A stretch of DNA of 36,153 nucleotides from an uncultured Bacteroidales bacterium (GTDB taxonomy: Bacteria > Bacteroidota > Bacteroidia > Bacteroidales > P3). Each line of letters opens with the position of its first letter. The first letter of the stretch is position 1. Made by a program: the position numbers and the translations under genes. The notes beneath the pieces are model-generated. The model was given only the letters and a program-made list of their open reading frames with translations, ran no database searches and had not been told where the DNA came from. The stretch is from contig CAMYZD010000009.1 of NCBI GenBank assembly GCA_947303735.1, forward strand, positions 1 through 36,153. The letters run 5' to 3'. Below, piece by piece: positions 15,298 to 22,328 of this stretch.

Positions 15298-16485
15298 ATG
15301 AATAAGATTCTCTTTTTTGCCTTATGCTGCCTGATGACTGGTGTGGCAGCTGCCCAAATCCATTATGAGGAAGCCTATGTCACCCATCCCGACCAGATGT
15401 ATGTCTCTGGCACACTGAACGACGATAGCGTGCACATTGGCAGCTGGACATGGTGGCATCCTAATGGAAAAGTGTTCCGTCAGGGAAAATACGACAACCA
15501 GGGTCACAAGGTGGGCGTTTGGCGCACATTCTACAATGATGGTACCAAACATGAAGAGATGGTGATGAGTGGCAACGGTACCAGCCGCACTTGGTATGCC
15601 AATGGCGCTAAGCAGAGCGAGGTGCCCGTAGTAAATGGCAAGAAAGAGGGTATGTTTGTTTCATGGTATGCCAACGGACAAAAGAAGGACGAGGTGCCCT
15701 ATGTCGACGGTGTACGTGAGGGCAAGACCCGTGAATGGCATGAGAATGGTGCCCTCAAATTTGAGGGTACTTATGTCGACGACGAACTCGAAGGTCCTGC
15801 CGTATGGTACACACCCACAGGCAAGAAGGATCAAGAGGGACGCTTAGTGCAGGGCGAGCAGGAGGGCGAATGGCTCTTCTATTGGCGTACCAATGGCAAC
15901 CTCGGCATCCGTGGTCACTATACCGACGGTAACGAGACTGGCACTTGGACCTACTTCTACGAGACTGGCGAGAAGTGGCGCGAAGGTCAGTACAATAACG
16001 GCTACAAACAGGGCCTTTGGACCACTTGGTACGAAAGCGGCCAGAAATTGCACGAAGGCCAGTATGTCAACGACAAGGAGGAAGGTACCTGGACCGCTTG
16101 GTACGAGGATGGCAAGCTCGACTACACCGGCAGCTTCCACAACGGTAAGAAAGAGGGTCTATGGCGTGGAGTATATGATGATGGAAGTGTCCGCTATGAA
16201 ATGAACTATCGCAATGACCTGCAACATGGTGCAACTGTCCGTTATCATCCCAACGGCAAGGTCGAAATCTCTGAGAACTATGTCGATGGCGTGCGTCACG
16301 GCAAGTATGCCCGCTACAACACTGCTGGTTCGCCCGAGGAGGTTGGTCAATTTGTCAACGGCAAGAAAGAAGGCAAGTGGGTGTGGTACGACCGCACAGG
16401 TAAGGAAGGCGTGGTGTCTCAATTCAAGGAAGGCAAGATGACTTCCATGCAGGACAATACCGTCAAGAAGCAGGAGAAACGCTAA
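15298..16485 (+). CDS. Exported MORN-variant repeat protein
   Basis: After a signal peptide (MNKILFFALCCLMTGVAAAQ) the 395-residue protein is almost wholly made of about 14 MORN_2-type repeats at a period near 23 residues. The pattern is G-x-W-x-x-[WFY]-Y-x-x-G-x-x-x-x-E-G-x-Y, for example GLWTTWYESGQKLHEGQYVN. Such proteins are often labelled 'YwqK family antitoxin', but there is no toxin gene here and the signal peptide argues for a periplasmic or surface role. The repeats form an extended beta structure. Its stop overlaps the maf start (TAATG), indicating translational coupling. The 107-bp gap before it shows no clear promoter. Confidence 0.9.
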   Translation: MNKILFFALCCLMTGVAAAQIHYEEAYVTHPDQMYVSGTLNDDSVHIGSWTWWHPNGKVFRQGKYDNQGHKVGVWRTFYNDGTKHEEMVMSGNGTSRTWYANGAKQSEVPVVNGKKEGMFVSWYANGQKKDEVPYVDGVREGKTREWHENGALKFEGTYVDDELEGPAVWYTPTGKKDQEGRLVQGEQEGEWLFYWRTNGNLGIRGHYTDGNETGTWTYFYETGEKWREGQYNNGYKQGLWTTWYESGQKLHEGQYVNDKEEGTWTAWYEDGKLDYTGSFHNGKKEGLWRGVYDDGSVRYEMNYRNDLQHGATVRYHPNGKVEISENYVDGVRHGKYARYNTAGSPEEVGQFVNGKKEGKWVWYDRTGKEGVVSQFKEGKMTSMQDNTVKKQEKR

Positions 16486-17063
16486 TGTGGCTTCTATTAG
16501 CTTCCAAATCCCCTCGGCGGCGCCAACTGCTCGAGCAGTTGCGCCTACCGCTCACGATTGTTGACGTTAATGTGGAGGAGACCCTCTCTGATTCGCTGCC
16601 AGCCAGCCAGATGGCGGAGGCATTGGCATGCCTCAAGGCCGATGGCTACGCTGCTCCTCTCGCCGACGATGAGGTGCTGGTGACGGCCGACACGGTGGTG
16701 GTCCTCGAGGACCAGCCGATGGGCAAACCTCACAGTCGCGACGAGGCTCTCGACATGCTCCGTCGTCTCTCAGGAAGAGCGCACCAGGTCTATACTGGCG
16801 TCTCTCTACGTACAGCCCAACGCAGCACATCCTTCACCGAGTGTACCCATGTGCATTTCCGCCAGCTTACTGATTCCGAAATAGCCTACTATGTCGACAC
16901 CTATCGGCCCTTCGACAAGGCAGGTGCCTATGGCATTCAGGAATGGATTGGGATGGTGGGCATCGAAAGAATCGAGGGTTGTTACTACAACGTCATGGGC
17001 CTTCCTGTAGCACGGCTCTATAAGGAACTAATGTCGCTTTCGTCGCTGGAGGACGCGGTATGA
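16485..17063 (+). CDS. maf: Maf family nucleoside triphosphate pyrophosphatase
   Basis: The 192-residue protein has the Maf N-terminal motif LLASKSPRRRQLL, the TADTVV segment with the metal-binding Asp, GKP followed by AxxMLRRLSG and the HQVYTGV strand, and the FDKAGAYGIQ motif. Maf enzymes hydrolyse dTTP, UTP or modified pyrimidine nucleotides and are linked to house-cleaning and septum control. The start overlaps the MORN gene stop by one base, and the stop overlaps the next start (ATGA), so all three appear to be one translationally coupled unit. Confidence 0.95.
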   Translation: MWLLLASKSPRRRQLLEQLRLPLTIVDVNVEETLSDSLPASQMAEALACLKADGYAAPLADDEVLVTADTVVVLEDQPMGKPHSRDEALDMLRRLSGRAHQVYTGVSLRTAQRSTSFTECTHVHFRQLTDSEIAYYVDTYRPFDKAGAYGIQEWIGMVGIERIEGCYYNVMGLPVARLYKELMSLSSLEDAV

Positions 17064-17545
17064 AACTTGTCGTGTGCCTGTCTGCCTTGGTCGGGGTGTT
17101 GGTGCTTGCATCTTGCGACCATTCTGCCTCGTTTACGCCCTTACGTCCTGCCATTGATGAGGAGGCTCTCATCACTCATATCCTTTATGAGGGCGACACG
17201 GTAGCCTATATCCAGTTCTATCAGCACTATCTAGACGAAGGCTCGGTCGACCGGTGCTTACCCTATGCCTTGGTTATGGCCAACAAATACCATTATCCGC
17301 TTGCTTGCTATCATGTCTACGAGATACTGAAAGGATTGTATGCCAAGCCACTACCAGTCTCCGATGACCCCGAATTGGTCGAATGGAAATCGGCCGTCTC
17401 CGACATCGATTCAGCCCTTGCAGTAGCACGGGCTGCAGATCCCTCTATCGATATGGCGTTGGGAAGCATGGATCGCGGGCTAGACTATCTTGACCCCGAA
17501 ACTCGTAGTCTCGCACTCTCATATTACGGCCGTTCCCTCCAATAG
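17060..17545 (+). CDS. Small lipoprotein, function unknown
   Basis: This 161-residue protein starts inside the maf stop (ATGA overlap). Its N-terminus ends in a good lipobox (LVLASC, Cys 19), so it is an envelope lipoprotein. The mature part is helix-rich, with short repeats resembling tetratricopeptide or Sel1-type helices (YIQFYQHYLDEGSVDRCLPY, ANKYHYPLACYHVYEILKGL). The helical-repeat idea is inference from pattern only. I do not recognise the family. It is last in the maf unit. Confidence 0.8.
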   Translation: MKLVVCLSALVGVLVLASCDHSASFTPLRPAIDEEALITHILYEGDTVAYIQFYQHYLDEGSVDRCLPYALVMANKYHYPLACYHVYEILKGLYAKPLPVSDDPELVEWKSAVSDIDSALAVARAADPSIDMALGSMDRGLDYLDPETRSLALSYYGRSLQ

Positions 17546-17969
17546 TCCCTTGTCTCCTTTCATTCTCACCTTCGGTAAGGTATGTTACCCAGCTTCTCAA
17601 ACGTCACGTCTCTTGTTATTTAAAGCTCTATTATTTGTGCTTATGCTTGATTGCTAATATGTTATCGGTTTATGGTGTGTGCTTGTTCGGTGCTGTATGT
17701 GGATATGAATCGAATACGAAAAGATAATGAAGCGAATGAAAGGTATAGGCAAGGCGAAGCGTCAGTAGTGGCAAGCAGGGTACTTGGGGGTGGGAACAGG
17801 TGGGTAAATAAGAGAGATTCGGTTGGAAAGCAGGATGTGGTGGAGAGGGCGGTTTTTGCCGTCATGGGCAGTGGCTGTGGGAATAGTCGAAAAAATGTGT
17901 CGACTTGGAAATTGTGTTGTTGAGAATTAGGCGGTTAGTAGTTTTTTTTCGATTTTAAGTGTTAAAAAC
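17546..17969. other. Gap with no convincing gene before the ATP synthase operon
   Basis: About 425 bases carry no supported gene. A 90-codon frame on the plus strand (17651-17923) has no start context, homology signs or typical composition. A small inverted repeat (885-890 with 900-905 of 17,8xx-17,9xx: AGTCGA/TCGACT) is the only visible structure. There is no terminator with a T-run after the upstream lipoprotein gene. Confidence 0.6.
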
Positions 17970-18000
17970 TTGCGTAGATAAAAAAAAAAGTCTAATTTTG
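17970..18000 (+). promoter_or_regulatory. Promoter of the atpE-F-H-A-G operon
   Basis: TTG at 17970-17972 and TAATTTTG at 17993-18000 are 20 nt apart, matching the Bacteroides-type consensus. The leader is about 90 nt and ends in an A-rich stretch before atpE. The promoter shows that atpE is the first gene of this unit. Confidence 0.8.
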
Positions 18001-18097
18001 TTTTCTCATTTGAGTGTGTGCAAGAAGAGGTTGTTTATTATGTATAGAACTGTAAGATAAGAAAATAAACTCATTTACAAACATAAAATTCAAAACT

Positions 18098-18352
18098 ATG
18101 TCATTACTCATTTTGTTACAAGCAGCTGCTCAAATGGCCTGGGGTTATTTTGGTGCAGCCGTCGGAGCCGGCCTTGCTACCATCGGTGCGGGTCTTGGCA
18201 TTGGTAAGATTGGTCAGGGCGCTATGGAAGGCATGGCACGCCAGCCCGAGGCGGGCGGCGACATCCGTTCGACCATGATTATCGCCGCCGCTCTGGTTGA
18301 AGGTGTTGCCTTCTTCGCAGTGGTTGTCTGCTTGCTGGTTGTCCTCAAGTAG
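18098..18352 (+). CDS. atpE: ATP synthase subunit c
   Basis: This 84-residue hairpin protein has a glycine-rich first helix (GAAVGAGLATIGAGLGIGKIG), the polar loop with ARQPEAGG, and a second helix carrying the ion-binding Glu in ALVEGVAFF. The residue after that Glu is Gly rather than Ser, and the first-helix Gln of sodium-type rings is not evident in its usual context, so proton coupling is more likely (inference). It forms the rotor ring of F0 in the inner membrane. It is first in the operon, and a very strong hairpin separates it from atpF. Confidence 0.97.
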   Translation: MSLLILLQAAAQMAWGYFGAAVGAGLATIGAGLGIGKIGQGAMEGMARQPEAGGDIRSTMIIAAALVEGVAFFAVVVCLLVVLK

Positions 18353-18369
18353 CGTGCCGACGAAAGGAA

Positions 18370-18402
18370 TAGGGTGTTGGCGCGATTGGCGCCAACGCCC
18401 TA
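18370..18402 (+). other. Large hairpin between atpE and atpF
   Basis: A 14-bp stem (18370-18383 with 18389-18402, one G-T pair) with a 5-nt loop lies 17 nt after the atpE stop. The bases after it (CTCTAAAAAG) contain no T-run, so a standard terminator is unlikely. A barrier to 3' decay or a partial-termination site that raises atpE mRNA over the rest of the operon is plausible, since many c subunits are needed per enzyme. Confidence 0.75.
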
Positions 18403-18457
18403 CTCTAAAAAGCTTAACAATTCTTTGTATTGAAACAACAAACTAAAGATAACTTAG

Positions 18458-18958
18458 ATGAACAATCCGTTAATTAATCCTGGTCTGGGTACGTTCGTAT
18501 GGATGCTTGTGTCGTTTGGCGTCCTGGTGTTTATACTCGGTAAATGGGGCTGGCCCATGTTGCTTAAGGCTTTGAAGAAGCGCGAGGAGGCGATTGCGGA
18601 CTCGCTGAATGCTGCCGAGAAGGCTCGCGAGGAGATGAAACAGCTGGTGGCAAACAACGACGACTTGCTGCGTCAGGCCAAGGCAGAGCGCGATGAGATT
18701 CTTCGCAATGCCCGCTTGACGAGTGAGAAGATTGTCGAGGATGCCCGCTTAAAGGCTACCGAAGAGGCCGACCGCATCGTGGAAAGTGCTCGCGAGAATA
18801 TCAATTACGAGAAATTGAAGGCTATGCACGACCTGAAGAACCAGATTGCATCGCTCTCAATTGATATTGCGGAGAAGTTGATGAAAGCTGAACTGAGCGA
18901 CCGTCAGAAGGCCGACAGCCTGATTCAGCGCGAGCTGGAAAACGCCCACTTGAATTGA
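18458..18958 (+). CDS. atpF: ATP synthase subunit b
   Basis: The 166-residue protein has one N-terminal membrane helix (about 11-32, GTFVWMLVSFGVLVFILGKW). A long charged amphipathic coiled coil follows (about 35-165, RQAKAERDEILRNARLTSEK and similar), typical of the F0 b stator stalk. The length is normal. Its stop codon falls inside the first unit of a heptamer repeat array. Confidence 0.95.
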   Translation: MNNPLINPGLGTFVWMLVSFGVLVFILGKWGWPMLLKALKKREEAIADSLNAAEKAREEMKQLVANNDDLLRQAKAERDEILRNARLTSEKIVEDARLKATEEADRIVESARENINYEKLKAMHDLKNQIASLSIDIAEKLMKAELSDRQKADSLIQRELENAHLN

Positions 18959-19002
18959 GAATTGAGAGTTGAGAATTGAGAAATGTGTTTTCGATTCTCA
19001 AT
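18954..19002 (+). repeat. Four tandem ATTGAGA heptamers plus an inverted copy
   Basis: ATTGAGA units lie head to tail at 18954-18960, 18961-18967, 18968-18974 (first base G) and 18975-18981, with an inverted copy (TCTCAAT) at 18996-19002. The right copy can pair with the first or last unit as a 9-10 bp stem. The array begins over the atpF stop codon and fills the atpF-atpH gap. Confidence 0.85.
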
Positions 19003-19018
19003 TTAAAAGTTAGGATTT

Positions 19019-19576
19019 ATGCAAGATTATAGAATCAATATTAATTATGCCAAGGCGCTGTTTATGCTAGCCGACGAGATGCAGGAGCAGGATCGTGTGG
19101 CGGAGGATATGCGACTGGTGAATAGTGTGTGTGCTGAGAATCACATGCTGAACACCGTGTTCCGCAATCCTGAGGTGAAGGCGTCGAAGAAGGTGGCGAT
19201 AGTGAGTGATATCTTTGGGGCGCATGTGTGCAAGACCACGATGGCTTTCATTCAGTTTGTGGCGCAGAAGAAGCGTTCGGTGAATTTGAAGGGTATCAGT
19301 GCCGCCTACCTCGACCTCTATCGCGAGAGCCGCGGCATCGTCTTGTCGCAGATTACCACTGCCCAACCGGTAGACGAGGAGACTCGTGCCTTGGCCACAA
19401 AGGTGATAGCCGACTATACGCATAAGCAGGTGGAGCTGGTGGCCAAGACCGACCCGAAGATTATCGGGGGTATGGCTATGGAGTTCGACAACACCATGTA
19501 TGATGCCCGTATCAGTACCTATCTGATGAAGTTGCGCCACGCGTTTGGCGAGAATGTGTACGAGAGCAAGTTGTAA
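19019..19576 (+). CDS. atpH: ATP synthase subunit delta
   Basis: The 185-residue OSCP/delta protein has an N-terminal helical domain (INYAKALFMLADEMQEQDRV, FRNPEVKASKKVAIVSDIF) and the C-terminal signature DPKIIGGMAMEFDNTMYDAR. It links the b stalk to the alpha-beta crown. The length and order (b, delta, alpha, gamma) are standard. Confidence 0.96.
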   Translation: MQDYRININYAKALFMLADEMQEQDRVAEDMRLVNSVCAENHMLNTVFRNPEVKASKKVAIVSDIFGAHVCKTTMAFIQFVAQKKRSVNLKGISAAYLDLYRESRGIVLSQITTAQPVDEETRALATKVIADYTHKQVELVAKTDPKIIGGMAMEFDNTMYDARISTYLMKLRHAFGENVYESKL

Positions 19577-19659
19577 GGAGAGGAAAGGAACATCACACGA
19601 CAGCCATTGTGCAAGAAAGGATTCTCATTTTTGGAAAACAACAAATAAAAGGATAATAT

Positions 19660-21240
19660 ATGTCAGAAATTAAACCTGCCGAAGTATCGGCAATTCTGAA
19701 GAAACAGTTGGCGGACGTCGACCTCGACGTGGCGCTGGAAGAGGTGGGCACGGTGCTTACTGTCGGTGACGGTATCGCCCGTGTGTACGGCCTCAACAAC
19801 GCCCAGTCGGGCGAGCTGGTGGAGTTCTCCACAGGCGAACAGGGCATTGTCCAGAACCTGGAAGAGGACAACGTGGGTGTGGTGATGTTGGCCGAGGCCA
19901 GCACCATCAACGAGGGCGACACCGTGAAGCGCACCAAGCGTATTGCCTCCATCAAGGTGGGTGAAGGCTTGGTGGGCCGTGTCATCAACACCATCGGCCA
20001 ACCCATCGACGGTAAAGGTCCTGTCGAGGGTGAGCTTTTCGAAATGCCTATCGAGCGTAAGGCTCCTGGCGTTATCTTCCGTCAGCCAGTGGAACAGCCT
20101 CTGCAGACGGGTATCAAGGCTATCGACTCCATGATTCCTATCGGTCGCGGACAGCGTGAGCTGATTATTGGCGACCGCCAGACGGGTAAGACGGCTATTG
20201 CCATCGACACGATTATCAACCAGAAGAATTTCTATGATGCCGGCGACCCGGTGTATTGTATTTATGTGGCTTGTGGACAGAAAGGTTCGACAGTAGCCAA
20301 TCTGGTGAAGAATTTGGAGGAGAAAGGTGCAATGGCCTATACTATCGTGGTGGCAGCTACGGCTTCCGACCCCGCTGCCATGCAGTTCTATGCTCCCTTC
20401 GCTGGTGCCGCTATCGGTGAGTATTTCCGCGACACGGGACGTAATGCCCTGGTGATTTACGACGACTTGAGCAAGCAGGCTGTCGCTTACCGTGAAGTCT
20501 CGCTGCTGCTGCGTCGCCCGCCGGGACGTGAGGCTTATCCAGGCGATGTGTTCTACCTGCACAGCCGCCTACTAGAGCGTGCTGCCCGCATCATCCAGAG
20601 CGACGAAATTGCCCGCCAGATGAACGACTTGCCTGCCTGTTTGAAGGACAAGGTGAAGGGTGGTGGCTCGTTGACCGCACTGCCAATCATCGAGACTCAG
20701 GCCGGTGACGTGTCTGCCTATATTCCCACCAATGTAATTTCGATTACTGATGGCCAGATATTCTTGGAGACCAACTTGTTCAACTCGGGTATCCGTCCCG
20801 CTATCAATGTGGGTATCTCGGTGTCGCGCGTGGGTGGTAAGGCACAGATTAAGTCGATGAAGAAGATTGCTGGTACGTTGAAGCTCGACCAGGCCCAGTA
20901 TCGTGAGCTGGAGGCTTTCTCCAAGTTTGGTTCAGACTTGGATGCTGCTACGAAGGCAGTGCTCGACAAGGGTGCTCGCAACGTGGAAATCCTCAAGCAG
21001 CCCCAGTATACGCCTATGGCTGTGGAAGACCAGGTGGCCATTATCTACTGCGGTACCAAAGGTTTGCTGCAGAAGGTGCCAGTCGACCAAGTGCATAACT
21101 TCGAGACCGAGTTTCTCTTCTTCTTGCACCAGAACCATGCCTCTATCCTCGAAAACCTGCGCAAAGGAAAGCTGGAAGACCAGGATTTGGAGACATTGAA
21201 GAACGTGGCACTCGACATGGCCGGCAAGTACGCAAAGTAA
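19660..21240 (+). CDS. atpA: ATP synthase subunit alpha
   Basis: This 526-residue alpha subunit has the N-terminal beta-barrel (about 25-95), the P-loop GDRQTGKT at 171-178, and the alpha-specific segments [20 protein letters not shown] and [20 protein letters not shown]. The latter includes the conserved Arg that completes the catalytic site at the beta interface. Together with beta (not in this window) it forms the F1 hexamer. It carries the nucleotide in non-catalytic sites. The length is normal and there is no disruption. Confidence 0.98.
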   Translation: MSEIKPAEVSAILKKQLADVDLDVALEEVGTVLTVGDGIARVYGLNNAQSGELVEFSTGEQGIVQNLEEDNVGVVMLAEASTINEGDTVKRTKRIASIKVGEGLVGRVINTIGQPIDGKGPVEGELFEMPIERKAPGVIFRQPVEQPLQTGIKAIDSMIPIGRGQRELIIGDRQTGKTAIAIDTIINQKNFYDAGDPVYCIYVACGQKGSTVANLVKNLEEKGAMAYTIVVAATASDPAAMQFYAPFAGAAIGEYFRDTGRNALVIYDDLSKQAVAYREVSLLLRRPPGREAYPGDVFYLHSRLLERAARIIQSDEIARQMNDLPACLKDKVKGGGSLTALPIIETQAGDVSAYIPTNVISITDGQIFLETNLFNSGIRPAINVGISVSRVGGKAQIKSMKKIAGTLKLDQAQYRELEAFSKFGSDLDAATKAVLDKGARNVEILKQPQYTPMAVEDQVAIIYCGTKGLLQKVPVDQVHNFETEFLFFLHQNHASILENLRKGKLEDQDLETLKNVALDMAGKYAK

Positions 21241-21313
21241 CTAATGCATACGCAGGGTGGGGTGCGATGGCACTCCTGTCGCACCCACTGCCTCTGCGCT
21301 AAATAATAACTAT

Positions 21314-22210
21314 ATGGCAAATCTAAAAGAAGTCCGTACCCGCATTGCATCGGTCAGTTCCACGCAGCAGATTACTTCGGCCATGAAGATGGTATCGGCT
21401 GCCAAGTTCCGCCGTGCGCAAAATGCCATCATTGGTATGAGACCCTATGCCAACCAATTGGGCGACATCGTGTCGGATATCGATACGGGTGATGGTGTGC
21501 TGACCCCATACCACGAGGTGCGCAAGTTGGAGAATGTGCTGTTGGTAGTGGTGACTTCCAACAAGGGTCTGTGTGGAGCCTTTAATAGCAACGTTATCAA
21601 GCAGGCACAGGCTCGGATAGAGTACTATAAGGCCAACGCCACGGCCGAACAGCCTGCCCATCTGAGCATGATGACTATCGGTAAGCGTTGCACCGAGTTT
21701 TTTGGCAAACGTTTCGACAATATCGTCGGCAGCTACGATGAGTTGTTGGACAATGCCTCGTTTGATGCAATCGCTACTTTGGCGGACGATATACTACAGC
21801 AGTATTGCGACAAGAAGTACGATCGTGTAGAGCTGATATATAACCAGTTCAAAAACTCTTTGGTTCAGATATTGATGACTGAGCAGTTCCTTCCGGTTGT
21901 GGCCAATAGTGCCAGCGGAAAAGGCAACACAGCCGTGAAACAGATGGCTAACGACTATATCTTTGAGCCATCGAAAGAGGCGATATTGGCTGAGATTATC
22001 CCCCTCACGCTTCGGTCGCAGTTCTACAGGGTGGTGCTGGATTCGCTTGCCTCGGAGCATGGAGCACGCATGAATGCGATGCAGAAGGCTACCGACAATG
22101 CCACAGAGTTGCTCAAGGAATTGCGCCTGAGCTACAATAAGGCTCGACAGGCAGCCATCACCAACGAGATTATAGAAATTGTAAGTGGCTCTGAGGCATT
22201 AAAGGGTTAA
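21314..22210 (+). CDS. atpG: ATP synthase subunit gamma
   Basis: The 298-residue protein starts MANLKEVRTRIASVSSTQQI, the family N-terminus, followed by TSAMKMVSAAKFRRAQ. It ends in the long C-terminal helix with NEIIEIVSGSEAL. It is the rotating central shaft of F1. The ATG at 21314 is chosen; a longer in-frame extension upstream has no family support. It is last in the operon. Confidence 0.97.
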   Translation: MANLKEVRTRIASVSSTQQITSAMKMVSAAKFRRAQNAIIGMRPYANQLGDIVSDIDTGDGVLTPYHEVRKLENVLLVVVTSNKGLCGAFNSNVIKQAQARIEYYKANATAEQPAHLSMMTIGKRCTEFFGKRFDNIVGSYDELLDNASFDAIATLADDILQQYCDKKYDRVELIYNQFKNSLVQILMTEQFLPVVANSASGKGNTAVKQMANDYIFEPSKEAILAEIIPLTLRSQFYRVVLDSLASEHGARMNAMQKATDNATELLKELRLSYNKARQAAITNEIIEIVSGSEALKG

Positions 22211-22245
22211 TATTAATGTAGATGTCTCACACTTCTTTTTGGTAG

Positions 22246-22274
22246 GTGGCATGCGGGTTTTACCTGTGTGCCAC
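22246..22274 (+). terminator. Hairpin after atpG, possible weak terminator
   Basis: A 13-bp stem with several G-T pairs (22246-22258 with 22262-22274) and a 3-nt loop lies 36 nt past the atpG stop. It lacks a T-run, so it could be an inefficient terminator or a processing hairpin. No TAnnTTTG box is visible before the next gene. Confidence 0.45.
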
Positions 22275-22328
22275 TTTCCAATGAACAGGATGAAATATAA
22301 TATTGCATATAATATAAAGCATAATACA

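Noticed and set aside
15298-16485. Toxin-antitoxin system based on the MORN/YwqK-type protein
   Set aside because: The protein has a signal peptide and there is no toxin-like partner; neighbours are maf and DUF4270.
17651-17923. Ninety-codon plus-strand frame before the ATP synthase operon
   Set aside because: No promoter, no family resemblance, and a composition unlike the neighbouring genes; treated as intergenic.
18370-18402. Transcription terminator after atpE
   Set aside because: The stem is strong but no T-run follows, and atpF-H-A-G continue without another clear promoter.
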